Positions 1 to 11,800 of a stretch of DNA of 64,000 nt are shown piece by piece (the stretch's first letter is position 1; every line of letters begins with the position of its first letter). Source of the stretch: an uncultured Bacteroides sp. (GTDB lineage: Bacteria > Bacteroidota > Bacteroidia > Bacteroidales > Bacteroidaceae); assembly GCA_958477465.1 (NCBI GenBank), contig CAUEFX010000007.1, forward strand, positions 46,720-110,719, given 5' to 3'. Under the pieces are notes generated by a model. It saw nothing but the letters and a program-made list of their open reading frames with translations. It ran no database searches and was not told where the DNA came from. The translations under genes and the position numbers were made by a program.

Positions 1-3000
1 GAAGCAGGTAAACTTTATCAGCAGCAACAACCGGCTCAACGCCGGTTGTTTTCTTTACTGTCACTTCTTCTTTCAACGGCAGGTCACCGGAAGAGAAGCC
101 AATGCTTATGTTGTAATTACCTTCATCTACAACGAAGGAAGTCTGATCCACATCATAGAAAGAGAAGGCGTCTTCCGATAAGAGGAATTCTACTTTCTGA
201 GATTCACCCGGCTTCAGGTATACCTTCTTGAAAGCTTTCAACTCCTTCAACGGACGTTCTACTTTGCTCTCTCCATTCTTGCCTACATACAATTGTACCA
301 CCTGTGCACCGGCAACGTCTCCCGTGTTCTTCAGTTCGCATACTACTTTCAAGATAGCATCGGCACCCTCAGCAGGTTCTACAGTCATCTGCGACAGGTT
401 GAATGTGGTATAGGAAAGTCCGTATCCAAACGGATATTGTACGGATTTTCCGGATTTGTCATATCCACGATAACCCATAAACACCCCTTCAGTAAACACG
501 ACATGTTTGTCGTTGTCCGAATCGTAATAGCTGTTGTAAGTCGGATTATCAGCCCATTTCTTTTCGAATGTCACCGGTAATTTTCCGGACGGATTTACGT
601 CACCGAACAGAATCTCTCCCAGAGCCGTTCCACCTTCCTGTCCGGGATACCATGCCCACAACAGTCCGTGCAGACGACGTACCCAAGACTGCATTTCCAC
701 ATTACCGCCGGCAGTAACCACACCGACAATCGGAGTAGTGGCATTAGCCTTTGATATGACTTTCGAGATCAGTTCTTTCTGTTTGGAAGGCAAAGCGAAA
801 GTACGGTCTCCTGCTTCCGCCTCGCTGCTGGAGTCGTGTCCGAAGCAGGCAATCACTACATCGGCATCGTTCATACGTGCCTGGAAGTAATCTTCGCCAC
901 CCACTTTCGTCCAGTAGAAATCAACGACAGCAGCGCCTGACCCCTGATAATATTCCACTTTGACAGCATAAGTCTTGCCTGCCGACAAGCTCCTCTGATA
1001 AGTCTTATATCTTTCCTGACCGGCATTCCAGTCATCGATAACCAGCTTATTGTCGATATACAACCGGAAACCGTCATCACCACCCAGATGGAAGATGTAT
1101 TGTCCGTCTTCTGTGGGGCGCAGTTCTGCCGTCCAACGTACACTGTAATTCGATGTACCGGTTCCTTCGACTCCCGTACCGTTCTGGAAGTTGAAGTTTA
1201 TATTGGCATCTACTTTCGTACCGACCGGAGTACCGGACAGATTGGTATTGTTGAAGTATTCTCCCTTGAAACCGTGTTCATCGGAACCGGATGCCACATA
1301 TACGTTATTATCCAGATGATCGTACTCATCTACATATTCCACCTCAATGCCTTTCTGTGCACCGATTGCTTTAATTCCTTCCAGGAAGCTCACATAATGG
1401 ATCGGAGTTACCCGTCCGCTACCGCCTCCGGTGAGGTAATGCAAAGCGTTCTGACCGACAACGGCTACTTTTTTAATCTTATCGGCTTTCAGAGGCAAAA
1501 TACTCTGTTCATTCTTCAGAAGAACAATACCTTCACGTGCCACTTCCAACGCTGTTTTTACAGAAGTCGGATTATCTTCGGGAATGCTGGAATCCAGTTG
1601 TTCCTTATCCATAAACCCGAATTTTATCATCGTCTGAAGGATATGCTGTACTTTTTCATCAATCACACTCATATCCAGGTCACCCCGGTTGATGAAATAG
1701 CGCAGACTGTCGGGATTCATTTTCTCGCCACCTGCCATTTCCAGGTCCAATCCACCCAATGCAGCGGGCAGACAGAAATGGGTAGATCCCCAGTCGGACA
1801 TCAGGATTCCGTCGAATCCCCACTGGTCGCGCAATACCGTACGGAGCAACCAAGGATGATGGGTGGTCCATGTACCGTTCAACAGGTTATAACTACTCAT
1901 CACACTTCCCACTTTGGCTTCCTGAACGGCAGCTTTAAATGCTGGGAAATAGATTTCATTCAATGTACGCTCATCGATATCCGAACTGATATAGTTACGG
2001 TCGTATTCCTGGAAGTTAGCGGTGAAATGCTTGATAACCGCCATCACTCCGTTAGCCTGCAGTCCTTTGATGTATCCTACTGCCGTACGGGAAGCCAGAT
2101 ACGGGTCTTCACCCATGTATTCGAAATTACGTCCGCACATCGGAGCACGGTGTATATTCACCGCCGGTCCCAGCAAGATGTTCACCCCGCGTGCACGGCA
2201 ATCGAGAGCCAGAGATGCTCCGTATGTACTTGCCAGATCTTCATTCCAAGTAGATGCCAGGCAGATGCCGGAAGGATAAGCCGTTGAATTTCCCCAAGTA
2301 CCGACTCCCTGAGGACCATCAGACATCTTCATCTGCGGAATGCCCAGACGGGGAACAGCTTTCGTATACATCCAATCGATACCGCCGACATACGATAATT
2401 TTTCACCTTTTGTCATCAGACGAACCAGTTCAGCAGCGCGCTCCCGCGGATCTGTAGAAGGAGTTGACGGTACTTCCGGGGCTACGGCAGGTCCGCCGGT
2501 CGGTTCACCGAACACCTGTAAGTTAGCCAATTGTACCCTATCACCGGCATGCACGCTCGAAACTTCCAACAGAAAAGCAGTGAACTCTTTCTCTGAATCT
2601 ATCTGGAATTTCATCGTGGTATAGCGTCCGGGGAAATTAAAGTCTCTCCGCTCGTCCAATTCAATCCATCCCTCTTCGGGATTATAACCGCTCAAACTCC
2701 ACAATTTAGGATCACGTTCGGGAGCATCGTTGGCGGATGTCACCGTATAGGAGTTGAAACGATAAGCTTTGTCTAATACACACTGTACATAAAAACTCTT
2801 GCTTAAAGCACAATATTTTGTTGTCAATTGTTTGTCAAACAATTGCATAATTCCTTCGTTGGAACCTCCTTCCGGAGATCCGGTAACCTGTTTTCCCAAG
2901 TCCAACCCTTCGGTCACATCTGTCGGGAAATAAGGTTTCTTGCCCGCTGTATCATAAGCGTAGCCGAACAATTGCCATTCGGCAATCCGTATGTTGTCAC

Positions 3001-3871
3001 CGGTTCCCGTAACCGTAAGACGATAATAACGCGCACTGTAAGTGACGCTTGCTGCAGGAGGACGGTTGTATGTAAACAGTGTCATATCTCCCATTCCTAT
3101 CATCCGGATATTAGAGGTAGAGAGCCGGGACCAGTTCTTACCGTTCTTAGAGTATTCTAATTTCCACTTTGTTCTGTCTGTTACATCCACCCCTTTACCG
3201 GCATAAAGCATTATGCCCGTAAGTACCTTATCTTCTTTACAATCTACAGTTATTGTGATTTGGTCAGCCCCAGAAACCTCATAATACGTATTCTCGTTAT
3301 TATCTGTCAGGAAAGCCAAAGATTCATTCGGATGTGTTGTCGTGATCTCGGCCTCATCCGTAAAATCATACGGATAAGCAACTGTAACTTTACTGGGTTT
3401 CTCTATTTTTGCAGAAGTAGCATGGATTTCAAATTTATCGATATTAGGACCGTCTTCAAATTCGGAACCCATTTTTATAGTATTGCTACCGGCATCCAGA
3501 TAAATATAGGCAGAAGTGACTGCAGTTGGGGGAGCATTCCAGTCTTTAGAGTCTTTTGTACGTAAAACGATTCGTTCATAATCGTTTACCTTAATATAAA
3601 AGGGACGGGCCGTACCTGTAGTATATGCCTTCAGCTCATACGTTCCGGCTTGGTCTACCACTACATTTTCATACAAATAATAAGAATCGGAATTAACATG
3701 AAAACCGTGAACATACTTATCTCCGGAGAAACCGGAAACTTGTCCTATTGTCAGGTCACCGAATAATTTGGCATCTTCGGCCTCCAAAACAATCGGAAGT
3801 TGCGCCGCTCGTGTCGTCATTCCCCAAAACAGCACTAAGAAGAGAGAGAGTCTTTGTAACAAAATATTCAT
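1..3871 (-). CDS. Multimodular GH3 glycosidase with N-terminal CBM/discoidin modules (3' end beyond window)
   Basis: Secreted beta-glycosidase of family GH3, open from an ATG at 3871 to the left edge (about 1290 codons seen, no stop). Order read from the translation: signal peptide (1-22), CBM6/35-like beta-sandwich (about 25-150), two F5/8 type C (discoidin) modules (about 165-460), GH3 N-terminal barrel (about 480-770), GH3 C-terminal domain with an inserted PA14 module, fibronectin III-like domain. The nucleophile Asp is in the motif MSDWGS near residue 692. The last visible residues begin a region like the C-terminal sorting tails seen on neighbours, so most of the protein is present. The ATG start fits a clear signal peptide. 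It is the last visible gene of the SusCD operon. Family GH3 includes beta-glucosidases, beta-xylosidases and others; the substrate here is not determined. The GH3 core resembles the 820-residue GH3 at 47623-50085. Confidence 0.9.
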   Translation of the reverse strand, partial: MNILLQRLSLFLVLFWGMTTRAAQLPIVLEAEDAKLFGDLTIGQVSGFSGDKYVHGFHVNSDSYYLYENVVVDQAGTYELKAYTTGTARPFYIKVNDYERIVLRTKDSKDWNAPPTAVTSAYIYLDAGSNTIKMGSEFEDGPNIDKFEIHATSAKIEKPSKVTVAYPYDFTDEAEITTTHPNESLAFLTDNNENTYYEVSGADQITITVDCKEDKVLTGIMLYAGKGVDVTDRTKWKLEYSKNGKNWSRLSTSNIRMIGMGDMTLFTYNRPPAASVTYSARYYRLTVTGTGDNIRIAEWQLFGYAYDTAGKKPYFPTDVTEGLDLGKQVTGSPEGGSNEGIMQLFDKQLTTKYCALSKSFYVQCVLDKAYRFNSYTVTSANDAPERDPKLWSLSGYNPEEGWIELDERRDFNFPGRYTTMKFQIDSEKEFTAFLLEVSSVHAGDRVQLANLQVFGEPTGGPAVAPEVPSTPSTDPRERAAELVRLMTKGEKLSYVGGIDWMYTKAVPRLGIPQMKMSDGPQGVGTWGNSTAYPSGICLASTWNEDLASTYGASLALDCRARGVNILLGPAVNIHRAPMCGRNFEYMGEDPYLASRTAVGYIKGLQANGVMAVIKHFTANFQEYDRNYISSDIDERTLNEIYFPAFKAAVQEAKVGSVMSSYNLLNGTWTTHHPWLLRTVLRDQWGFDGILMSDWGSTHFCLPAALGGLDLEMAGGEKMNPDSLRYFINRGDLDMSVIDEKVQHILQTMIKFGFMDKEQLDSSIPEDNPTSVKTALEVAREGIVLLKNEQSILPLKADKIKKVAVVGQNALHYLTGGGSGRVTPIHYVSFLEGIKAIGAQKGIEVEYVDEYDHLDNNVYVASGSDEHGFKGEYFNNTNLSGTPVGTKVDANINFNFQNGTGVEGTGTSNYSVRWTAELRPTEDGQYIFHLGGDDGFRLYIDNKLVIDDWNAGQERYKTYQRSLSAGKTYAVKVEYYQGSGAAVVDFYWTKVGGEDYFQARMNDADVVIACFGHDSSSEAEAGDRTFALPSKQKELISKVISKANATTPIVGVVTAGGNVEMQSWVRRLHGLLWAWYPGQEGGTALGEILFGDVNPSGKLPVTFEKKWADNPTYNSYYDSDNDKHVVFTEGVFMGYRGYDKSGKSVQYPFGYGLSYTTFNLSQMTVEPAEGADAILKVVCELKNTGDVAGAQVVQLYVGKNGESKVERPLKELKAFKKVYLKPGESQKVEFLLSEDAFSFYDVDQTSFVVDEGNYNISIGFSSGDLPLKEEVTVKKTTGVEPVVAADKVYLL

Positions 3872-3892
3872 AATACAACTTTTTTAATAAAT

Positions 3893-3926
3893 GAACCCGG
3901 GTGGATGGCCTCACCCACTCGGGTTC
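3893..3926 (-). terminator. Intercistronic hairpin between DUF4886/GLUG gene and GH3
   Basis: Arms GAACCCG and CGGGTTC extend to a GTGG/CCAC inner stem around a short loop. On the minus strand the hairpin is followed by a weak A/T tract, not a clean U run. It may act as a partial terminator or an mRNA processing/stability element inside the operon. Confidence 0.45.
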
Positions 3927-3947
3927 AAAAAATATCAAACTTACCTA

Positions 3948-6900
3948 TTAATCAGTAACAATTACCTTAGTTCTATTTACCAGGTACAGACCGGGAGCAA
4001 TTCCAGTGATTGAATTATGTCCCTCATTCAGCATAACAGAACGTACCAGACGACCGTCAACAGCATAGATGTTGATTTGAGCAGCTTGTGAAGCGACCAC
4101 TTCGATACCACCGCTTATTGAGTAAACAGTCATGTCTTCAGAAACTTTTTCTGTTACCACACCTACCGGATCATCTTTTGTTCTGAACACAGGATAGCCT
4201 TCGCCTTCTGCTATTTTCCAAATAGTGTCGAAATCCCATCCGAGTGTTTCTTTGTAGAATTTGGCAGACTTAGCATCAGCATCATCAGGAAGGTTGGTAC
4301 CGATACGGGCATCCGTGCTTGTCCAGTCACCGCCTACAGATACTGTAGTGCTAATGGAGTAGTTGTTGATAAAGTGAGACATCTCTTCTCTACCACCCCA
4401 GTTTCCGATACGGAAACGGCTGCCACCACCAATAGAGGTTGCCAGGTTCAAGCAGTTCTGGATAGTAATGTCACCGTCACGGTCTACCAATCCGAGCATA
4501 GCACCTACATGGCCCCATTGGCTGGAGATGGTTCCATCGAAATAACAGTTGCTGATAGTCACACCACCATCGAAGGAAGCTGCGGAGATACCACCGGCCT
4601 GGTGAGTTCTTGCTTTAATAGTACACTGAGCAGCGTAGCAGTTTTCGATTACCACACCGGCAGATACACGGGCTGCAATAGCTGCAACACGGTCGCCTCC
4701 TTCAACACTGCTATTGCTTACATAGCAATGTTCAATCTTACCTCCATCGGCAACACCGATCAATGCACCCGTATTATCGCCACCGACAACTTTCACATCG
4801 GTCATACCGAGGTTCTTGATCACGGCACCGTTCGTTCTTCTGAGCAAGCCCATTGTTCCGACATTTGCGTTATCGAAGTTCCATCCTTTTATAACAAAGT
4901 CGTTACCATCCAATGTTCCGGTAAACGGAGTTGCTTCTGAACACAGACCGTTGAAAGTGACATTTGTCAAATCAATATCATTAACCAGCACATAATCACG
5001 GGCAGGGAATTTGTCGATTGTCAACAGATCGTCTGCCGTTGCCAACTCAATCACTCCCTCTGCAGGAACCACTTTACAGATATAAGTTACCGGAGTAACT
5101 TCAAAACGGTCGCTGATACCGTTTGCCGTTTGCATGGCAACTACTGATGAGCCGACAGCAACCGGAGTCAGTGTCTGTTCTTCAACAGTAACCGCTTTTG
5201 TATTATCCGACAAGAATGACAGTGTCAGACCATTTGCAGAAACGAACTCCGGCAAGACATAACCCTCAGCTGAGAGATACACTCTCTCGCTGATCTGAGC
5301 CGGTTGAGCATCCAGTTTGACATAAAGTCCGGTCTGGATCTTACCTTCTCTTGCCAACTGCCATTTCAAAACTGGATAAGACTCACCGTCTACGGGAACA
5401 GTCCATACATTTTCCATATCCCATTTCAATGTCTCTGCATAGAAAGAAGACGTACGTGCCTGTTGCAAAGAAATGTCGGCTCCATCCTGAGCGGCAGCAT
5501 CTTCGCTGGTAATAGCAGCAGCTCCGGCCAACGTATTACCGATACGGATAGAGAGCAAAGAATAGTTGTTTTCCAGTTTTATACCACCGTCACCGACAAC
5601 ACGTTTGGGAGAATCGCCACCGATTATATAAGAAGCCAGATTCACGCTGTTCTTTACGGAATTGGTGTTTTCGTCTCCACCATTCTTCAGACCGACGATA
5701 CCACCGGTTCTGTTCCAGTTACCTGCAACGACACCGGAGAAGTAACTCTTATCGATTGCAGAATCCTTCATAGATCCAACCAGACCACCAACTTGCCAGC
5801 TTGTAGTCTGTACGTATGCCGTTGAATAACAGTTGCTCATTAAAGCGCCGGAAATCAACTGACCGACCAGTGCTCCGACATGGTCTTGTCCGACAATACG
5901 GCTGTTAGCCACATAACATCCATCGATGTTACCACCGTTCATCTCGCCGATGAAAGCACCGATATGCTTGTTTTTGCTTGTACCGATTACAGAATTTTCA
6001 ATACCTAAATTCTTTATCTCAGCGCCGTTGGTAACCAGGAACACTCCTAATGCCCCTTCTCCGTCACGCTGTACGTTCAGGTTCTTCAGGATATGTCCGT
6101 CACCATCCAGTTTTCCGGAGAATTTTTCAATACCATTAAATGAAACATTGGCAAAGTCCAGATCGGCTGTCAATTTGAAGCTACCGTCTGTTGCTGCATT
6201 TATTCTTGAAACAAAATCTTCTGCCGTAGCAACCGGGATAATATCCGGTATAACGGAGATGCTGATTTCTGCAGCTTTAAATCCGGGAACAGAAGCAGAC
6301 ACGGTGATTGTTTCCATATCGGCTATTTCAACGTCATCTGCTATAGTTAACGTACTTCCATCCAATTTCACTTTGTCGCTTGCGCATGCATATACCAAAG
6401 CGGCTCCATGACCAGAAGCATAATATTGGTTCAAATCGATGCTGCCTCCTTTTTTCAATGACAAAACAGGCGCAGACTGAGTCAGATACACCAAAGCGAC
6501 ATTGGTTGCAGCTTCTTTCTGCCATGCCAGAACCGGATAAATGCCGTCTATCCATTTCCAGGTATTCTCATCGAAAGTCCACTTCAAGTCATCTGTATAG
6601 AATGCTTTCTCTTTCGCTCTCTCGGCAGTAACATCGATTCCATTCTGAACTTCATTCCCTTTGTTTCCAACCAATGTATTCAAAGCATAGTTATTGTTCA
6701 ATGTGGAGTTACCGTCGCGTGAGCAGGCAATACGATAAATATCGTTGGCTTTCAACAAAACGGCCAAACTGGCGCAATTCTCAATTGTCAGCATATCGTT
6801 GTTATCCTGCAATGACAGAATACCTCCGATACGAGAGTATTTGATCTCTACCTTTCCTGAGAAATAAGAATTCCGGATGCTTCCGGCTCCAGCTGTAGAT

Positions 6901-8807
6901 GTACCTACAAGGCCACCACCCTGGTTTTCGCGGGAATAAACATTGGCAGCAGCATAACAGTTGATAATCTGGCTACCTGTTCCGTTAGCACCTTCCATCT
7001 GTCCGATCAAGGCACCGACATGGTCACGACCGGATATCGTACTGTTGGCAACATAACAGTTTTCGATAGTTGAGCCATGGCTCTGTCCGGCAAAAGCGCC
7101 CACATTGGCATTACCTAAAACAGAAGCATTCTCGAGACCCAAATTCTTGATTGTAGCTCCGCGAAGGTGTCTGAACAGACCGACTTCTCCGGTACTGCTA
7201 TTGTCGATGGTCAATCCGTAAATCACATGTCCTTGTCCGTCCAGTGTACCGTAGTAGCTATCCAGCAGACAAGAATCGAACGTTTTTCCAGTAAGGTCGA
7301 TATCGGCAGTCAATACATAATTGGTATTCGGTTCCATTTTCAAGAGGTCACGGACATCCGAAATCTCATCAACTATCACTTCGCTTCCCGGTTCTTTAGC
7401 TACGATCTGCACAGCATTGATGTGATAGAATTTATAGGTATTCGTATTGTTTTCACCGGGGCTGGCAGTCAGTCTGATCTCTCCGTTAGCTGTCGGACGG
7501 ACTCCTTTGATGGTAACGGTTTCCGTTGAGTTACCGGCAGTATTCAGATAACCGATACGAGTGTTCTCACCTTTTAAGGTGTAAGTAGTCTCCCGGTTAT
7601 CGGAAGCCGAACGGGAACCGAAGATACAGAAGTCATACACAAGATTCTTATTTAAATGGAAGAATAAGAATCCGCCGGTAGGCTGCTGAGCCTTGTTCTC
7701 AAAATTTCCTTGGGCATATCCCCAGAAGCAGCTTTTGGATACATCTGAAGGCATATTGAGCGCAGTGTTCGTTGATGAAGCACCCGAACCGTTGGTTCCG
7801 TTAAAATCATCGTCATATATCGCTACGATCTGCGTGTCGTTTCCCTCCACATCCTTCAATCCGAAAACAGACTTGTTGTTGGGAGAGATATCATTCCACA
7901 AATCAGATGCGCTGCTTGATCCGAGATTCACATTCACAGCAGCAGGCGTTGTTGTGTTATCGCCGTCATAACCTACATTTTCCAATGAAGTAACCTTATC
8001 CGGTGCCAATACGGCAGCATGAGCAGCCTCTTGAGCAACCATAGCCACTACATCGTTTACAGACGACGGTTTATACTTTTTGCCTACGGGGTTCTGACCT
8101 GTAATCACTTCGAGCCATGTGCAAGCTGCTGTATAACGTCCCATTCCATAGTCGAGGTGGTATCCGTCACGGTTGAAATTATCTCCAATGAAGCTTGTAC
8201 GGCCATTCTGGATAGCTGTACCGGCAGGAACGATAAAAGTGATTTCACTATGGTTCTCTTTGCCCTGCTTTACAGCATCTACGATAGCCTGATACATCTT
8301 CATCTGATCTCTGTCATAGTTGGCAAAGCCACCATGAGTAGAGTTCTTTGAATAGGCCCAGGTCTGATGCAATCCGTATTTCACATCCTTATTAGAGACA
8401 AGACCTTTCACATAGTTCAGCAAATTGCCCAAATAAGGTTCATACGTTTCCGGTCTTCCCGAATCCTGGCTTACCTGCTGGAAAGTGATGTAATCCCAAG
8501 GTTCGTCTTTCACACATTCTTCAAGGGTTTTGCGGTTGGTATTTGTTCTTTTCCCATCCACTACCTTCCGGTATTCAAAGTCTGCACTGTTGTTCTCAAC
8601 CACTCTCCAGTGGGACTCAAAGCCCTGTCCGCCCCGATAAGCATTTCCGATAATCAGGTTATCGCCGCCTTCAAGAGCCAATTCATACAGATACTGCTCG
8701 ACAGCATCCTCTGAAAAGCTATTACCAATAGCTAAAATACGTATGTCCTTTCCCTGACCGGGTAAAGACAATACGAACAAAAACAAAAAGAATAGTAATT
8801 TTCTCAT
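3948..8807 (-). CDS. DUF4886 (SGNH-like) plus GLUG-repeat secreted protein
   Basis: 1619 residues. A signal peptide (1-19) is followed by a DUF4886-like region (about 20-270) with the SGNH-type block ILAIGNSFSEDAV carrying the likely catalytic Ser; this suggests an esterase-like hydrolase. A beta-sandwich region follows (about 290-470). Three copies of a roughly 280-residue supermodule rich in GLUG motifs come next (about 480-800, 880-1150, 1270-1530). Each copy repeats the pattern: LDGxGHVIxxL, GLFR, GAxIKNLG, VGALIG, ENCYV, NSYFSG. Between copies lie Ig-like linkers. The C-terminus (about 1555-1619) matches a T9SS type A-like sorting domain (INIYAVDGR, PGLYLV). GLUG repeats usually fold as a surface beta-helix. 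A glycan-binding or adhesive role with an esterase head is inferred from the PUL position; the exact function is unknown. Confidence 0.85.
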   Translation of the reverse strand: MRKLLFFLFLFVLSLPGQGKDIRILAIGNSFSEDAVEQYLYELALEGGDNLIIGNAYRGGQGFESHWRVVENNSADFEYRKVVDGKRTNTNRKTLEECVKDEPWDYITFQQVSQDSGRPETYEPYLGNLLNYVKGLVSNKDVKYGLHQTWAYSKNSTHGGFANYDRDQMKMYQAIVDAVKQGKENHSEITFIVPAGTAIQNGRTSFIGDNFNRDGYHLDYGMGRYTAACTWLEVITGQNPVGKKYKPSSVNDVVAMVAQEAAHAAVLAPDKVTSLENVGYDGDNTTTPAAVNVNLGSSSASDLWNDISPNNKSVFGLKDVEGNDTQIVAIYDDDFNGTNGSGASSTNTALNMPSDVSKSCFWGYAQGNFENKAQQPTGGFLFFHLNKNLVYDFCIFGSRSASDNRETTYTLKGENTRIGYLNTAGNSTETVTIKGVRPTANGEIRLTASPGENNTNTYKFYHINAVQIVAKEPGSEVIVDEISDVRDLLKMEPNTNYVLTADIDLTGKTFDSCLLDSYYGTLDGQGHVIYGLTIDNSSTGEVGLFRHLRGATIKNLGLENASVLGNANVGAFAGQSHGSTIENCYVANSTISGRDHVGALIGQMEGANGTGSQIINCYAAANVYSRENQGGGLVGTSTAGAGSIRNSYFSGKVEIKYSRIGGILSLQDNNDMLTIENCASLAVLLKANDIYRIACSRDGNSTLNNNYALNTLVGNKGNEVQNGIDVTAERAKEKAFYTDDLKWTFDENTWKWIDGIYPVLAWQKEAATNVALVYLTQSAPVLSLKKGGSIDLNQYYASGHGAALVYACASDKVKLDGSTLTIADDVEIADMETITVSASVPGFKAAEISISVIPDIIPVATAEDFVSRINAATDGSFKLTADLDFANVSFNGIEKFSGKLDGDGHILKNLNVQRDGEGALGVFLVTNGAEIKNLGIENSVIGTSKNKHIGAFIGEMNGGNIDGCYVANSRIVGQDHVGALVGQLISGALMSNCYSTAYVQTTSWQVGGLVGSMKDSAIDKSYFSGVVAGNWNRTGGIVGLKNGGDENTNSVKNSVNLASYIIGGDSPKRVVGDGGIKLENNYSLLSIRIGNTLAGAAAITSEDAAAQDGADISLQQARTSSFYAETLKWDMENVWTVPVDGESYPVLKWQLAREGKIQTGLYVKLDAQPAQISERVYLSAEGYVLPEFVSANGLTLSFLSDNTKAVTVEEQTLTPVAVGSSVVAMQTANGISDRFEVTPVTYICKVVPAEGVIELATADDLLTIDKFPARDYVLVNDIDLTNVTFNGLCSEATPFTGTLDGNDFVIKGWNFDNANVGTMGLLRRTNGAVIKNLGMTDVKVVGGDNTGALIGVADGGKIEHCYVSNSSVEGGDRVAAIAARVSAGVVIENCYAAQCTIKARTHQAGGISAASFDGGVTISNCYFDGTISSQWGHVGAMLGLVDRDGDITIQNCLNLATSIGGGSRFRIGNWGGREEMSHFINNYSISTTVSVGGDWTSTDARIGTNLPDDADAKSAKFYKETLGWDFDTIWKIAEGEGYPVFRTKDDPVGVVTEKVSEDMTVYSISGGIEVVASQAAQINIYAVDGRLVRSVMLNEGHNSITGIAPGLYLVNRTKVIVTD

Positions 8808-8849
8808 TTTTCCGATTCGATTTAATTAATAAATAGGATTAACAAAAAT

Positions 8850-11800
8850 TTATCTATATAACATAATCTTATAAGTAGCCATCCGGGGGAGGTTCTCAGT
8901 CTCCACCCCCACTAGATACATGCCATTGGCATAATTCATTCCAATCGTAAGTTCACCTTCCGACCGATAGTCGGCCAATGTAGACCCGCCCATATTCATC
9001 ACCTTTATGGCAGCTTTGCCCGAGGTGCGTACAACGATCTCTCCATCGGTAATGGCCGGATAGACAGAGACTCCGGAAACATCATCCACCGGGATAATGC
9101 TGACCTCATTAAATCTCTCCAACGAGAGCAATGCGCCATCCGCCTTGTCGGCATAAATATATGAACCTGCCGTATGTCTGTCCAAATTGAAATATTTGGA
9201 TGTCTGCCACATGCCACGCATTTTCAGCGTACAGTCATCCTGCGTCTCCAGCTGTATCCATCCGTCTTTGTTATCGGTTACCGAGCCGATACCGCATCTC
9301 CAACTGCCTTCCCCTTTATTCATGTATTTACCGTTGACCAGGATCGTATAAAAAGAGGTGAAGCCGTTTACTTTAGAAAAGGTGAACATGAAAGTCTCGT
9401 CGTTGCGGTCTAAAGCATTGATGCAGAATTCGCCTTCATAGTTGCTGCCGGTATCGTGCTTCCACTGTAAATACAAGCCGGAAGCTACATCCTTTATGTA
9501 ATACTTCTGACCGGAAGTCAGGTTATCACAGGTCACCTCCTCCGGATCGACAATGGCAGATGCTTCGATACCCAACTCGGCTACGGCAGTCCATGCCCTG
9601 TTGTTTACTTCGGACTTGGCTACCAACTTGAAGTAACGTGCAGCCGGTTTAGAGGTGATCTTCACATGCTGAGGATCGGGCGTATCGGAAAATACGCCCG
9701 TAGCAGCCGGAGCTCCCCACACGACCGGACTGTTGCTGAAATAAGCTTCATACTCTTTTATCCGTCCGTTAGAGCCGTCTTTTCTTCCCTGGTAGATGAA
9801 CTCATCCACCCGATAAGTCTGTCCCATATCCACCACAATCTCATGAGGGTGTGACGGTTCATTGTTACCGTATTGCGTGTGCCAGATGGTGGATTCATCG
9901 CCGTCAATCGCATTCTCAACCTTTTCGCCTCCTCCTTGCTGACTGGAACAGCCGATGACTTTCCATTGGGACTTATCCACAAAGAGATTGATTTCCATGG
10001 AAGTCTGCATACTCTCAAAATATCCGGTACGGCTGCAATAAGCGCTGATTGTTCCACCCTGAGCCATATTCACCGGCTCTTTGTACTGCTGGAATTCTCC
10101 ATCGTTTACACGATAATAGATAGTGGCGCCCTCGGTTGCTGTCGACAGAATGACATTTCCTCTGGCATCTCTCTCTATCTTTACAGGAGAACAAACCGGA
10201 CTCGAGATTCTGCCCTGCTCGGAGAGTTGGTCGTTGCTGCTCTTCGCGGCAATCGGAGAAATGATGAAATTGAAAATCGTATTCTCGGCTTTCAATTCAT
10301 ACATGTCTCTCACATCCGGACCGCAGCTGGCATTACCCAATGCACGGTTTCGGGCATCCAGACAGACAACGGTATTCTTTCTGAAGCTCATCTGATAAGG
10401 ATGTTTCACCCGGTTGTTGCGGTTGACATACATATCGCTTGCCCGCCAATGAGCCACTGACGCAGCCATCTTGTCCGGAGCGATGAACAGAGCGCCTACG
10501 CCGTCGGCATCCGTAATGCCCATCCAGCGGACCTCTTCCTTATTACCCATCTCCTGCGGGATGACGTAGCCGGTCCATTGTTCGGCAACCGTACTGTTGT
10601 ATACCCCTTCGAAGCAGGCTTCCTTGCGGTCCGCATAGCTGTCCCACGGACCACGGCCGAACCACGTGAAGTCTTCGAAGCCTTCGGGCATCTCCAGCAC
10701 ATAACCGATTTTGGGAAGAATGACATTCTTGATGGTCGGGTCGATCACCGAACTGACGAAAACAGTACCGTCGTCCATCACTTTAAAGGAAACCTGAGTG
10801 GTAAATGTATAAGGAAGTGTAGCCGTATACACATTGGTAATGCTCAAGTCGACTGCATTTTTAGCATCCGACTCTTTCACCTCCCAAGTGCCCGCTTTCA
10901 CTTTCAAGTTTCTCAATCCCATGTTGTCCCAATCGGCCGTATGCGTCTTGTCATTATCGGTAGGCGCACGGAACACATTCAGTTTCAGCGGTTCGCAAAT
11001 GATCGTCTTTCCGTTCAGGACATAGCTTTCCAATGTACCGGAGGTTACGGAGAAGACCGCCTTAAAGTTGGTCCCCGTCACGGTGATGGCTTTCGCTGTC
11101 TGCTCTACGGACAGATTGCCTTTCTCTGCCACCCGGTAAGGAGACTTCCGGGCGCTTCTCAGCTGAATCTGTTCGGAAGCAACCTCATAGCCGGCTTCCG
11201 CCCACCATGTAGCTGCCTTTTGGGTAGCGCTGAAACGGATGAAATAGTCGGCATCCTCCTTGATCTCTTCGGGAAGCGCATCGATAGCCACCTCCATTGT
11301 CTCACCGGCAGGGATGGCGACATCACCGATAGTTCCAGTCTTTATCACTTTACCGTCTTCCAATACGGTATATGCTATGTTCAGATAATCGAGGGTCTTA
11401 AAGGCCAACTTGCTCTTCAGGACAAAGGTTTTGTTGTCTTCCTTCAAGGAGAAATCAACCGGCTGGTAGATCTTCTTCGTATTGTATGATTTCGCAGAAA
11501 TCGAATAATCGGCAAAAACAAGCCCGTTCGTACAGAAATTACCGTCATTCGGCTTGTCACCGAAATCGCCGCCATAAGCCCAATAGCTCTCACCCGTTTT
11601 GCCCGGAACATCCATCTTCAGGCCCTGGTCTTTCCAGTCCCAGATAAATTCGCCGGTCAGGGCGGGGTAATGTTCGTACAGGTCGAACAGATCGCGCACG
11701 TTTCCCATGGCATTTCCCATGGCGTGGCTGCTTTCGCACTGGATGTGCGGACGGGGAGTCTGCCCGCTCTTGTACTGGTTTTCCCGTTCCACACCGATGT

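Noticed and set aside
1088..2287. 399-codon plus-strand open frame opposite the GH3
   Set aside because: It is antisense to a continuous GH3 frame with all family motifs, and its translation has no recognisable domain.
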